In this document: positions 15,401-23,000 of the stretch, one piece after another
Numbering within the stretch: position 1 is the first letter of the stretch
Layout of the letters: each line of letters starts with the position of its first letter
From: CAZCVI01 sp964502145
GTDB lineage: Bacteria; Acidobacteriota; Aminicenantia; UBA2199
Length of the DNA stretch: 64,000 nt
Assembly (NCBI GenBank): GCA_964502145.1
Contig: CAZCVI010000013.1
Location: 1-64,000 of the forward strand
Direction of reading: 5' to 3'
The notes under the pieces: generated by a model
Database searches by the model: none
What the model was told of the DNA's origin: nothing
Seen by the model: the letters and a program-made list of their open reading frames with translations, nothing else
Position numbers and translations under genes: made by a program

Positions 15401-18400
15401 GGGGTGAAACAGTCGGTCACAAAACCATCAAAAGAATAAGAAAACAATAACAAGGAGGTCACATCAGTATTAATGGGATAGGTAGCTTGGCGGTACAATA
15501 GTATATTCACTGCATTGCGATGTTCCACCAGGACACCTTTAGGTTGACCGGTGGACCCAGATGTATAAATAACGTAAGCAGGAACATCAGCATTAAAATT
15601 GACCAATGGCAGGTGAGCATCGGTAGGAACAGGAAAATTCCATTCTGTATAATCCAACACCAGTGTGGGGATTGTGCATTGGTAGGAAGTTACAGGGTGA
15701 GCGCGCAATAAAACAGTGGCTCCACTGTCTTTGATCATGTAATCCACGCGCTCCGGTGGTAACTCCGTTTCGATAGGCAGATACGCACCCCCTGCTATTA
15801 ATATCGCCAGTGTGCCCACGATCATCTCCACTGAACGCTCCACCCAAATCGCCACCACCATACCGGGGTGAACCCCTTTTGCTTGTAACACCTGTGCCAA
15901 GTGCTCCGCGTGTTGCTGCAAGCAGGCATAGGTAAGGCAGACAGTGTGGGCTTCGTCCCAGGGTGTAATATGCAATGTCGGCCCTAATAGCGCTAAGTTA
16001 TCCGGGGTGCGTTGGGCTTGTTGGTTGAATAATTCGGATATCGTTTGTGCTGTTGGCGTTTCGTTTTGCGTGTTATTCAGTTCATATAACAAACGCCGCT
16101 TTTCTGCCACGGGTAAGATGTCGCTTTTGGCTATTATCCCGTCGGGATAATGGATAAATTTATCCAGTACCTCTTTAAAATAAATACCCATCCTGTTGGC
16201 ATCCTGTTCGGTGATAAAACCAGTAGAGAAATGAATAGTGAAAAACAATTCCCCACGGAACGTCACAATATTCACTTCAATCAAGAAATTAGTCCTGGCA
16301 AAACTGACCAGATCAAGCTTGTTCTTTTCATCGAACTCCGTGGCGTCAGTCAAATCACCGTACACGAAAAAATCTACCAGATTAAATACCACATCAAAAA
16401 AGGGATTGCCATTTTCCACCGGTTCGTCCACTAATTTCACGATTTCCAGCAAGGATAGTTTCTCGAATCCTTTTAAGCGCACCAATTCTTTATCTACCAT
16501 CTCAATATAATCCGCCCAGGTAATAGCCGCCGGTATTATTTGCCGGAAAGGTAATGTGTTTAAAAAGCAGCCCAGTATTTTATCACCATCCTCTGCTTCC
16601 GGGCGGTTGTGGGTGACCAGTCCGGCAGTAATATCCGCATGGTAGGAAAACATATTTAACATGTATAAAAAGGCTCCAAAGCAGAGGTGCTTTAAATTAG
16701 TATGGGATTGTTCAGCGCAGGTTTCCAGTTGCTCGCGAAAGTGGCGGCCCAGATCGAAGGTATAGGATTTGTACAGACCTGACCCCGAAGTGTCGGGGAA
16801 TTTAAGACGTTTATAATCTGTCAAGCGTTCCACCCAGTATGCTTTGACCGCAGGATTGCGTTTTTCCGCCCATTGGCGGGTAATAAATTCTTTGTAACCC
16901 ACTTTTAAAGCCGCAGGTATAAAAGCCGGGGCACTTTCCAATTGGAGGTAGGTATTGTTTAACTCCGTTAAAAAACTGGCGTTGCTCCAGCCATCAATAA
17001 TAGCATGATGCGACTCCCAGACCAGGATCACGATGTCCCCGCTACCCTTAAAAATACCGATCCGCCATAAAGGTGGCTGACCCATATCAAAACCCCGTTG
17101 CCGACTTGCCGCTATATAATTCTTCACCGTGTTTTCCTGGGTCACTGGAGGTTGCGTGGAAATATCGTGATACACCACAGATTGAAGCAAGCAGTTGTGG
17201 TATTTATAAATCACATGGGCCGACTCTTCCATCAAATAGGCAGTACGAAGGATCGGATGTTTTTCAATCAGCAAGGCAATCGCTTTTTTAAACCGTTCCG
17301 GTTTAAAATCCCGGTAGGATTGTTGAACCGTGATTTGATCGTGATAAACCCCTTCTTCCGCCTCTTTTAAGGAATGAAACACCATACCTTTCTCAATATC
17401 ACTCATTGGATAGACATCTTCCACGGTGTGTGTGGCGCGAATAGAGGGGTGGGCCATCATCTCTTCGCGGAATTGTGCTACAGCCAATATGGCGTCTGCT
17501 TCATACGGGTCTACCACCACAATGGATTGTTCTAAATACTCGGCCATAGTTGCAATCGTTTGATAAGAATAGATATCAATAATTTTTAACTGTACTCCCA
17601 AGGTCGTATTGATTGCACCAATCAGTTTAATCGCTTTGATGGAATCTCCACCCACAGCGAAGAAATTGTCATTGGCTCCGATTTGTTCCAGATGCAGGAC
17701 CTCTTGCCAGGTATTAGCCAGTATCTGAGCTGTTTCTCCCCTCGGTGCTTCATAATCGTTTCCCGCTACTACTCGGACCTGAGGTAAGACGTGGCGGTTT
17801 ACTTTCCCATTGGCAGTCAAGGGAATGCTTTCCAATTCCATAAAATAGGTTGGAATCATATAATCCGGTAACTTGTGCCGCAGAAATTCCCGTAACGCTT
17901 CGCCGTTTAATGGGTTCAGAAATGACTGTAGCGGCACAAAGTAGGCACACAGATACCGTTCATGGCCCGCGCTTTCTTCTAATAGACAGTCAATGACCGC
18001 CGCTTCCTTGATCCCTGGATGGCCCAGCAGTTCTTTTTCTATTTCAGCCGGTTCAATACGAAAGCCACGGATTTTAACCTGGTGGTCAATGCGGCCCAGG
18101 TACTCCATTTCGCCATTGGCAGTAAAACGGGCGCGGTCACCCGAACGGTAGAGCCGTTCATCCGGTTGGTAAGGGTTGGGTACAAATTTCATAGCGCTTA
18201 ATTCAGGACGGTTAAGATACCCACGACTGACTCCCTCACCGCCCACGCATAATTCACCCGCCACATGGTGGGGCACTAGTTTTAAACCTGGGTCCATCAC
18301 ATAACAGGTTAATGTAGGGATCGGCGTGCCAATGTTACTGATATTGGCACGAATTTCCTCTATGCCGATCTCTTTATACGTGACATGAACCGTGGTTTCA

Positions 18401-20052
18401 GTAATACCGTACATATTGATTAACTGCGTGTCCGGGTATTTTTCCCGCCAAAGCCGTAATTGACCCGGAGCCAGCGCTTCACCGCCAAAAATAACGTATT
18501 TCAAATTCAGATGGTGCTGCGGTACCAGAAATTCCTGTTGCATTAACCGGTAGAAAGCCGAAGGGGTTTGGTTCAACACCGTGACTTGTTGTTCTTTAAG
18601 AACATGCAAGAAAACCTGGGGGTCCCGCGCAGTCATAGTGGGAATAATAACCAATTTACCCCCATACAACAAGGCCCCGTACATTTCCCAGACCGAAAAA
18701 TCAAAACAATAAGAATGAAACAACGTCCAGACATCGGTGGGATTAAAATCAAATTGGAACCGATCATTAAACAACAACCGCACCACATGGCGATGCTCGA
18801 TAAGAACACCTTTGGGTTTTCCCGTGGTGCCCGAAGTATAGATGATGTAGGCGAGGTTTGTGGGAGTAATGGGAGTGATGGGAATTCTGGGAAATATGGG
18901 AGTGGCTTCTTGAATGAATTGTTGGGTGACGATTATTTTGGCGGCGCTGTCGGATAACATGAATTGTTTGCGGTCTTCTGGGTAGTCGGGATCAATGGGT
19001 AAATAGGCGCCGCCCGCTTTTAGTATGCCGAGGATGCCAATGAGCATGTTGATAGATCGGTTTAGTATAATGGCTACAATAGTATCGGGTTGGACCCCCT
19101 GTTGGTTTAAAACATGGGCGATTTGATTTGATTTTATATTTAATTCAGAATAGGTTAATTGGTTTCTCTTGTTTTTTTCTCCGATTAGGGCAATGTGATC
19201 CGGGGTTCGTAACACTTGTTCGGTGAATAATTGGCGGATGGTTTTTTCAGTTGGATATGCCGTATGCGTGTCGTTTAATTCATATAAGATATGTTTGATT
19301 TCAGTGGGCGTTAATAGTTCAATCGTAGCAAGAGTGCCATCTAAGTCGTGTAGGGCACTAGTCAGCCATTGCTGGAAATGGGTGATTAATTGTGCTATTA
19401 TTTCAGCACTATAACGATTCGCATTGTAACGCACCTCCGCTTCTAACGAGTCGGAGTGTAAGGTGAATGTAAAAATAATCTGCTGTTTAATTCCTTCAAG
19501 ATAGACCGGGTCATGGATTCCAGTCATACAGACAGAGACGTCAAACAACGGGAAATCGGTGGTAGTGTGGGCCGGGAGATTTAACTGTTCTACCATCAAT
19601 TCTATCGGATAGTTCTGATTTTTTATACCCGTGGCAATGATCTCTTTAACCTCAATTAATAATTGTTTAAACGTCAGTCCCGCTGTAATCTGATTTCGTA
19701 GCGGTAAGAGACGATTGAGCAAATCCGTTGTATTGTCCTGTTTGTAAACCGGAGTACCAATCATAATATCTTCCAACCCAGTCGTTCTGGACAATAGCGC
19801 CATTACCGCAGCAGTCAGATAGATTTGCAAACTGTACAGGTTTTCCCGGCACCGTTGGCTTAAAGCAGTGAAAATACCCTCACTCAATTGAAAGACAGCC
19901 TGTTCCTCCCGAAATGAATCGGAAAGCTGGATATCCGAGGGGAAAGAACTCTTGACAATATCCCCGGCCAGGGTATGGTGCCAATAGTCTCGTTCCGTGA
20001 TGTTTTGGTTGGCAGCCTTGCGAATTTTTGCCGATAGATAATACTGTTCCAT
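451..20052 (-). CDS. NRPS, five modules, two epimerization domains, terminal C domain
   Basis: Fourth and last synthetase gene, 6533 residues. Order with landmark residues: partial C domain without HHxxxDG (1-265); A1 (IYTSGTTG ~404), T1 (~800), C1 (HHAIIDGWS ~1017), A2 (~1497), T2 (~1889), E1 (HHLVVDGVSW ~2077), C2 (HHILMDGWC ~2572), A3 (~3033), T3 (~3427), E2 (~3613), C3 (~4096), A4 (~4568), T4 (~4961), C4 (HHIISDA ~5158), A5 (~5643), T5 (~6029), C5 (HHIISDG ~6215). Specificity positions read DFWNIGMVHK for A1 and A3 (Thr, exact published code), DGFFLGVVYK for A4 (Ile, exact), DGTCTGEVTK for A2 and DGTCTAEVLK for A5 (closest to the fengycin Tyr code). E domains follow A2 and A3, and the C domains after them have the D-acceptor style motif. 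The protein ends in a C domain and the tail GDELEGFGF; no thioesterase or reductase. It starts 12 nt after the previous stop, behind the Shine-Dalgarno GAAGGAG. Confidence 0.95.
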   Translation of the reverse strand: MEQYYLSAKIRKAANQNITERDYWHHTLAGDIVKSSFPSDIQLSDSFREEQAVFQLSEGIFTALSQRCRENLYSLQIYLTAAVMALLSRTTGLEDIMIGTPVYKQDNTTDLLNRLLPLRNQITAGLTFKQLLIEVKEIIATGIKNQNYPIELMVEQLNLPAHTTTDFPLFDVSVCMTGIHDPVYLEGIKQQIIFTFTLHSDSLEAEVRYNANRYSAEIIAQLITHFQQWLTSALHDLDGTLATIELLTPTEIKHILYELNDTHTAYPTEKTIRQLFTEQVLRTPDHIALIGEKNKRNQLTYSELNIKSNQIAHVLNQQGVQPDTIVAIILNRSINMLIGILGILKAGGAYLPIDPDYPEDRKQFMLSDSAAKIIVTQQFIQEATPIFPRIPITPITPTNLAYIIYTSGTTGKPKGVLIEHRHVVRLLFNDRFQFDFNPTDVWTLFHSYCFDFSVWEMYGALLYGGKLVIIPTMTARDPQVFLHVLKEQQVTVLNQTPSAFYRLMQQEFLVPQHHLNLKYVIFGGEALAPGQLRLWREKYPDTQLINMYGITETTVHVTYKEIGIEEIRANISNIGTPIPTLTCYVMDPGLKLVPHHVAGELCVGGEGVSRGYLNRPELSAMKFVPNPYQPDERLYRSGDRARFTANGEMEYLGRIDHQVKIRGFRIEPAEIEKELLGHPGIKEAAVIDCLLEESAGHERYLCAYFVPLQSFLNPLNGEALREFLRHKLPDYMIPTYFMELESIPLTANGKVNRHVLPQVRVVAGNDYEAPRGETAQILANTWQEVLHLEQIGANDNFFAVGGDSIKAIKLIGAINTTLGVQLKIIDIYSYQTIATMAEYLEQSIVVVDPYEADAILAVAQFREEMMAHPSIRATHTVEDVYPMSDIEKGMVFHSLKEAEEGVYHDQITVQQSYRDFKPERFKKAIALLIEKHPILRTAYLMEESAHVIYKYHNCLLQSVVYHDISTQPPVTQENTVKNYIAASRQRGFDMGQPPLWRIGIFKGSGDIVILVWESHHAIIDGWSNASFLTELNNTYLQLESAPAFIPAALKVGYKEFITRQWAEKRNPAVKAYWVERLTDYKRLKFPDTSGSGLYKSYTFDLGRHFREQLETCAEQSHTNLKHLCFGAFLYMLNMFSYHADITAGLVTHNRPEAEDGDKILGCFLNTLPFRQIIPAAITWADYIEMVDKELVRLKGFEKLSLLEIVKLVDEPVENGNPFFDVVFNLVDFFVYGDLTDATEFDEKNKLDLVSFARTNFLIEVNIVTFRGELFFTIHFSTGFITEQDANRMGIYFKEVLDKFIHYPDGIIAKSDILPVAEKRRLLYELNNTQNETPTAQTISELFNQQAQRTPDNLALLGPTLHITPWDEAHTVCLTYACLQQHAEHLAQVLQAKGVHPGMVVAIWVERSVEMIVGTLAILIAGGAYLPIETELPPERVDYMIKDSGATVLLRAHPVTSYQCTIPTLVLDYTEWNFPVPTDAHLPLVNFNADVPAYVIYTSGSTGQPKGVLVEHRNAVNILLYRQATYPINTDVTSLLLFSYSFDGFVTDCFTPLISGARVVLLGRQGRKDPNIIKSAIAGNKITHIFCTPPLFQAVIEALTVAEASSLQVVTLGGDRLPETLLEAIKQKNSTLELVHEYGVTEAAVTSTLYHHQEKDCQIKIGAPVWNTTILIVDSHGELLPMGIAGEMLIGGAGVAPGYLNRPELTHTFFQSLSVSSTSATSSTIFYHTGDLARWCADGYIEFLGRIDFQVKIRGFRIELGEIESRLQKFPGILRAAVLARPDHKGNNYLCAYIVTDSQLAEIGDTRLQEHLSRDLPDYMIPAYFIKLAQLPITSTGKIDTKSLPEPDMTQDHHYTAPQNDVEKRMVEVWQELLGMEQVGITHNFFQIGGDSIKAMQMVSRLKKYGLAVKINDLFARPTIEKLAGCTYTVSRQIPQDVVYGEVPLTPIQHWFFANHLAAGHHFNQAVMLFRTDHFETDVLHQVFTKLVAHHDVLRMKYQINNGPEHRVRQQNRGLEGKLFDLEVLDFTGDNSSEEELAAKIQTHASRMQGSINLGNGPLLKLGLFKTGQGDHLLIAIHHLVVDGVSWRILLEDIHTGFEQVETGKPITLPEKTDSFKYWSELLTEYAQNHSLSKGFAWVNKPITFPLLPRERQISTAQKILKYADAVTMELSHEDTQNLLKQVHQAYNTEINDILLTALGVAIQEWAHINDVLITLEGHGREAIIDGVDIGRTVGWFTSQFPVWLNLNRCEDISYAIKQVKETLRSIPHKGIGFGIAKYLAPQRDMENPLFQLEPEIGFNYLGQFDAPGGPADNATEGMNTPLMQFSSLTSGESISREFKQLHTLSFTGMIVAGKLSLSLTYNREEYDKTSIRSLMNGYESQLLRIIGHCLQKQVRELTPSDVLDVSNTNLSLEEFVGLEDHIAAHITEKPAIQSIYPLSPMQKGILFFWLTRTEYDIYFIQNLFHVEGVMDTFILERSFNLLIERYDIFRTIFIHQGVEEPLQVVLSQRNVPLYYEDLGHLPAVEQEQVLEEWCQREKERGFDLCTDVMMRLSLFRTGANDYRLGWGFHHILMDGWCMGIIYNELLDIYQSLSAHTPLQLNDVTPYQRYIEWWQKQDKAAGLAYWKNYLSGYENQAGLPPSKTATGYELAENKFALNPEITAKLTALASTLSVTVSTLFQTLWGILLQKYNNNDDVVFGVIVAGRPPELPGVEHMVGLFINTIPVRIKSLPEETFSHLAHLVQQESTTSKSYEYLPLADIQSSTLLKSKLIEHILVFENYPLHQQVKNAQQDEHFATKNWQVTDIKVLEQTNYDFYITVLPSDTITVKLNFNALVYEATFINRLAGHIREIVQQLINHPHMAIKDINMTPQIEKEWLISHLNHTAVAYPVEKTIHHLFAEQVQRTPDHIALTGEKNGGCQLTYTELNNTSTQIANRLIQQGVLPDTIVAIMIDRSIAMISGILGILKAGAAYLPIDPDYPEDRQHFMLADSAATIIVTPQFIQDSTPIIPSIPITPRIPTTPITPTHLAYVIYTSGTTGKPKGTLIEHRHVVRLLFNEQFQFDFNPTDIWTLFHSYCFDFSVWEMYGALLYGGKLVMVSKATARDPWEFLSLLKQQQVTVLNQTPAAFYNLMNQELQATNRYLNSRFVIFGGEALNPAQLKPWQQMYPGCRLINMYGITETTVHVTFKEISRQETTSDTSNIGQPIPTLCLYVVDRQLKLMPVGAAGELCVGGIGVARGYLNRPQLTSEKFVPDPYLAGNVLYRSGDLARLLESGDIQYLGRVDQQVKIRGFRIEPGEIENRLFQIPGIKNAAVLARQDERGDKYLCAYIVFQADIAPMALNIRESLAKDLPEYMIPAYFIPMSHIPLTPNGKIDRHALPEPEITAAQNYVAPVQEVEKRLTEIWQEVLGVQQVGIMDNFFQLGGDSIKAILVASRLKKYGWDVKINDLFAHPVIAQLASCVIPITRQIPQESVSGMVPLTPIQHWFFQSYTTHRDHFNQAVMLYREQGIAEESLKQVFTHLVKHHDALRIIFPTHSQAGITQQNRETTGPLFDLDVYDFRAVTDVAEEIEGIVRRIQASMDITHGPLVKLGLFKTTSGDHLLIAIHHLVIDGVSWRILLEDLQTGYMQVQTGQPITLPDKTDSFLYWSHQLTQYAQHQPFFHAPDTPMPLLPRDHIISSDKRKLKYTQTISIQFSETDSLNLLKKVNHAFNTEINDILLTALGLSLREWANIQQTAIVLEGHGREAIIQGVDIGRTVGWFTSLFPVILDMSRYDLLTESTGLAYAIKSVKETLRRIPHKGITHGIAKYLAPKKENAQASEHNEPEIMFNYLGQFSTPATTSQDDILQFQFSPLAASGSASPELEQLYTLTINGMMMTNLLSLSFVYNQFEYDEQTIRSLANRYQTHLSRLIAFCCQQQEPELTPSDVMDATYTTLSLEEFAGILHHINTNLAEKPTMAAIYPLNPMQKGIFYHWLTRSHYDMYFIQSVFTLTGSINKSLLESSFNTLIERYDIFRTIFMHRGLEEPLQVVLKHRYVEVDYQDITHLSAMEQEQLIDQWCHTQKERGFELDTEVMMRLTLFKTQDQQFQLGWGFHHILMDGWCLAIIYKELLEIYQALSAGQTCPLPQAVPYRRYIQWWLKQDKLAGLTFWEQYLAGYSQPASLPRLSSTPSQTNSAYQLALHPFTISPADSAAIATFASHHHVTVNTLFQALWGVLLQKYNNSHDVVFGTVVSGRPPELVGVEQMVGLFINTVPVRVRCAPDQNFPRLLQRLHQDNTQAKLFEYASLADIQAKSEIRGTLFDHILIFENFPISQQVKHATGTAPSFALDWQVQEIKLVEQTNYDFNIIVIPSASIVVRLSYNALVYDEAMVIRIAGHFLEILGHVLREPRLPLAEISILTAAEKQQLLFDFNQTTTAYPKDKCLHELFAQQVSRTPDRLALFGPINGDCQLTYSELNKQSTQVAQVLIQQGVLPNTIVAIMLERSSEMIIGILGILKSGAAYLPIDPDYPEERKHYMLSDSAAKLLITKQFIQNATSPSPLTPITPVIPIIPITPITPTHLAYIIYTSGSTGRPKGVLTCHYHVSRVVKHTNYIDITPSDRILQLSNYAFDGSVFDIFGALLNGAALVTLSRQDVLSPDRISTIIQKKGITVFFITTALFNTLVDLKIACFDGIRKVLFGGERVSLEHSQRALDYLGKDRIIHVYGPTETTVYATYYFINAIAPHANTIPIGKPISNTTLYILDHVLQPVPIGISGEVYIGGDGVARGYLNNPQLTHDIFISSATHLTLSGLPIRLYKTGDLARWLPDGYIEFLGRIDTQVKIRGFRIELGEIESCLLKHRQIRSVVVVAREDHGGDKTLVAYFVADSDLSPSQLRDYLSATLPEYMIPAHFVRIESIPLSSTGKVDKKALPEPKLDRPSATYVPPSLEIEIKLVEIWSSLLGIDKENISIHDNFFHLGGHSLKATAMIMKIYKWLQVSLPYAEVFKSPTIHQLAKYIIGIKNGPNTVPYAHIPAVEKKEYYPLSSAEKRLVVLQQMDHNAITYNMPMILPLDDLIDNHHSLQAKLQQTLNKLITRHENLRTSFQWVQDEPVQRVHDHVELIFQSLDLETQPQDITRVIKDFIRPFDLSQAPLMRSMLIRQPGDHYTWLVDIHHIISDAVSQQILRDDFNALYNGLELAPLLIHYKDFSQWQNNLIASGAMAGQERYWLKTLEGELPCVLLPTDYSRPPVFTFSGAQYRFTLELSDAQKFQALASQHGGTLYMNMLAALTTLFYKYTGQTDIIIGSGINGRPHAHLQQIIGMFVNMLVMRNTPHGEKTYATFFTEVIANATAAFANQEVQFEELVHQLHLERDPSRNPLFDISMVVQDVQSTPQNITQHTPDQTLPATIYRQTTAKFDLTFFINPLANDNSIHIDIEYYTGIFKEDTIQRLATHFMNVIHAVVTQPSIQIKDIELYSTAEKQQLLYEFNHTDANYPRQKTIPQLFAEQVERTPHHIAVRLFTQPTAPDQNIFTYHTLNQAANRLASFLVTQKGIKPEDPVAIFLSQPLLRAVAILGILKSGAAYVPIDPALPPQRIQYMLADAAIAVLLSETKYQDHLTQLQPENNPFSPVYLDEYALTPTVAENQPIQMNLSAHNLAYIIYTSGTTGRPKGVQVEHSGVVNMLSYRTQEYAMNTGDVALQLFSYGFDGFVTGFFTPICSGAALVLLQDDQLGDTATICEAIVTHHITHFICVPALYAALLDILPGHDVSSLKAVTLAGDHTPSLLIERTVAWNNALEIVNEYGVTECSVLSTLYRHQEQNKQSTIGSPIANTRILILDPHQQLLPIGVYGQLCISGSGLARGYLNNPELTHAKFYSESTKIYQTGDLARWLPDGNIQFLGRLDTQVKIRGFRIELGEIENQLLLHPKIKDVFLCAREKSNNDIYLCAYIVLKAHEKTPSHSLELKTYLSGRLPDYMIPAYFVELEKIPLSTNGKVNRQVLPEPEFNQSPVHYMPPSNETEKKLTRIWSEVLAVAEEKISIHANFFELGGHSLKAATLTLKIHKEFNTKVPLEEVFKRATIRELARYIHALEKELYMAIEPAEKKFFYPLSPAQKRLYILQQMDSQNTTYNMPTIIPLQAEPNIQKLEDTFKQLLKRHESLRTSFHSRAEEPIQRVHDHVPFHIKTISLTGVAGELEKFILPFDLSLPPLLRVSLTKSLAGQFILIVDMHHIISDGISHQILTRDFTALYSGQALPPLRIQYKDYCQWLNNAENKQSLKQQEDYWLNVFATEPTPLNLPLDYPRPPLLSFAGDIFPFQLESMETATLKAYAQKTETTLYMVLLAVFTIFLAKISGGQEDIVVGTGIAGRRHTDLQDIIGMFINTLALRNHPVGEKTFHQFLKEVKATTMPAFENQEYPFELLVEKIVLHRDWSRRPLVEAVLVLQNMEFGTMSPQDEETPPEEANKENIRHSAKFELSLYGIETHNTLRFNFEYCTALFKKETINRFVHYFKDIIVAVTATPDIKIKDIPISYKYIDAQFKVSGDELEGFGF
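6373..6436. repeat. 9-bp minisatellite inside A4 of the last synthetase
   Basis: Degenerate 9-bp units of the type GGGAGTAAT / GGGAATTAT on the plus strand. On the coding strand they give Thr-Pro-Ile / Ile-Pro-Ile tripeptides, lying immediately before the LAYIIYTSG (A3) core. Confidence 0.85.
10977..11038. repeat. 9-bp minisatellite inside A3 of the last synthetase
   Basis: About six to seven 9-bp units (GGGAGTTAT-like on the plus strand) encode an Ile/Thr-Pro-Ile stretch between cores A2 and A3. Same position as in six other adenylation domains of this operon. Confidence 0.85.
18858..18905. repeat. 9-bp minisatellite inside A1 of the last synthetase
   Basis: Five 9-bp units of the GGGAGTAAT type encode PIFPRIPITPITPT just upstream of the P-loop core A3. 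Same family as at 10977 but with fewer units. Confidence 0.8.
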
Positions 20053-20064
20053 GTATTGCTCCTT

Positions 20065-23000
20065 CTAAAAGCCCAGGTCAACCTGCGGCATCGTGGTGAT
20101 TATATTCTTGATTTCCGTGGAGATGCGAATATCCCGCAACAGTATATCTCGGTTGGCTACTACCAGGGCAGCAATCTCGTTAAAATTCTTGATAAACATG
20201 GCCACCGTTTCCAATTTAAATAACTCGGTGCAGTATTCTATCATAAAATGGAGCTGCGCATTTTCCTCGAATACATGAAAACAGAGATCAAACCGGGCAT
20301 TAAAATGGCCGTGTTCATAAGGAACCATCCGTAACCCCCCACTCTCCAACGGCGAACGGTCCATATTTTGCACCGCGAAAAAAACATCGGTCAACGGTGT
20401 TCGTGAAGGATCCCGCCGGACCAATACCCGACTGACCAATGTCTCAAACGCATAATCCTGGTTGGCAAACGCCTCCAGCGTGCGCTCTTTTACCTCCTTC
20501 AAAAAGGCTTTAAAGGTAAGTTGACCCCCGGGGTGGTTCCGCAAAGGCAGAGTATTAACGAACATGCCAATCATCGGTTCTAAATCAGTATGCAATCGCC
20601 CAGCATTCGGAGAACCCACGATAATATCTTCCTGGCCACTTAATTTCATCAGCAACACATTAAACAAAGACAACCCCAGAATATAGAGCGTCACGTTTTC
20701 CTGTGTGGCCAGAGCCAATATTTGCTCGGTCTCTGTTTCCCCGACAACAGTTTCATAAATAGCGCCAGCGGAACTTTTTCGCGGTGGACGCGGATAATCA
20801 TACGGCAGATTTAAGACCGGGAGTTCCCCGCTGAATTGTCCCAGCCAGAACTGCTCTTGTTTTTCCAGAGATTGGTCTTCTAAAAGAAGCTGTTGGTGTT
20901 TCCATTGAGAAAAATCCTTGTATTGCACTCGTAATGGCGGCAAGGTTTTTTTATTATAGAGCGCCATGAACTCGCGGCATAAAATAGCAATCGAAGTGCC
21001 ATCAGCTATAATATGATTGATGTTGACAATAAAAACATGTTGGGTGGCACCGGTTTTGAACAACCCCACTCTCATTAACGGTGGCTGCGCAAGATCAAAA
21101 GGCGCGAAAAAAGGCGCGATGGCTTTTTCAATGGGTGTGACATGGATATCTAACTGATCATAAACAACAGTAAATGGCACTTCTGCCGTTTCATGTACTT
21201 TTTGCACAGGTTGGCCCGCCAGTAATTGAAAGGAGGTTCTTAAGCTTTCATGTCGCTCCAGTAGTAGTTGAAACACAGTCGTGAAGCGATGCGTATCCAG
21301 TGCGCCTTCCAATTGAGCTACTGAAGATATATTATAAGCCGTGCTTTGCGGGTCCAACTGCTGTTCGAAGTACAACCGTGTCATCGCCGAGGTCAGGGGA
21401 TAATATTCCTTTTTTTCTACCAGGGGGATAGCGTTAAAATCCTGGGTGTTGGCTTTTCTGATGCGCGCTGCCAGTTCCCGGATAGAGGGGCCGCGAAATA
21501 TGTCAGTCAAGGGGATTTTGACATTAAATGACTTGTGCATCCTGGAAATTAAGATCGTCGCTTTTAAGGAATGGCCGCCAATTTCAAAGAAGTTATCGTC
21601 AATACCCAACTTCTCTTTTTCTTTTCCTAATAAATCCGCCCATGTTTCTACCAGTTTCTCTTCCAATGAATCACGGGGTGGGGAATAGATTTTTCCTGCC
21701 TCGCTTTCCGGTGAGGGTAAGCGGCGGCGGTCCACTTTGCCATTGGCAGTTAAGGGAAGGGCAACCAAGCGGATAAAACGGCTGGGAATCATGTATTCGG
21801 GTAATTCACGGGATAAATAGTCCCGTAATTCTGAAACATTGGATTCCGTAGCTGCCATGTTCCACACGATATAGGCACATAGATATTTATCCCCGGTCTG
21901 ATCCTGTCTGGTCATAACAATCGTTTCCTTGATCAACGGATGACGGCCCAATTGCGCTTGGATATCTTCCAACTCAATACGGAACCCCCTGATTTTCACC
22001 TGGTGGTCGCTACGTCCGGCAAAAACAATATTGCCATCAGGCAACCAGCGGGCCAAGTCACCCGTGTGATAGATTGTAGTAGCTAAAAGTGTTGGGTGGG
22101 ATTGGAATTTACTATGGGTTAATGATGGATCGTTCAAGTACCCACGCCCCACACCGGAACCCCCAATGCATAATTCACCAGTGACACCCAACGGCACCGG
22201 ATTTTGATGCGCGTCTACTATATATACTCTACTATTGGGCATGGGTTTGCCAATAGGGATATCGTTGCGGTGATAGCGAGTGTTGTCAGTAATGTCAAAA
22301 GCAGTAGTATCCACAGTACATTCGCTGGGACCGTATATATTAGTGAGTACCGGACGCGGCGCACCTGCGGGAATATGGTTAAAGAAATTCTCAACCACAC
22401 CCTGGGATAAGACTTCACCACCGATTAAAAAATGCTTAACACCGGGATGAGAACGACTTTCCGACATGGCTTCAGTTAACATGCCAATATGGGCTGGAGT
22501 GCCATCAGCCACATGGATGAAACGGCGGCGGTAATATTCAAATAATTGTTCCACATCCGTGCGTACCTGTTCTGGGATAATGCATAAACAATACCCTTGC
22601 AATAAAGCGGCAAAAATCTGCTTGATTGAGGCATCAAATACAAACGGCGATACCAGACCCACTTTTAGCGGGGCCAGAGCACGGTAACGATCATATATCC
22701 GTTGCTTTAAACCTACCACCAGATGATGAACATGACCATGTTCGATCAACACCCCCTTGGGTCTACCCGTAGAACCGGAAGTGAAAATACTGTAAGCCAA
22801 ATCCGTGGAACAGTTCACCGGGGCCGGGTTTTCACCGGGGAAAGGGGCTAACGTTTTAGTTAGGTCCACGATAGAAAGCTGTTCTAACGAATGGGGCAAG
22901 CCTGCCAATGGCGTTTTAGTTAATAAGAGAGTGGTCCCCGCATCTTCTAATATCGAAACAATTCGCGAGATAGGGGATTCTGGGTCAATAGGTAAATAAG

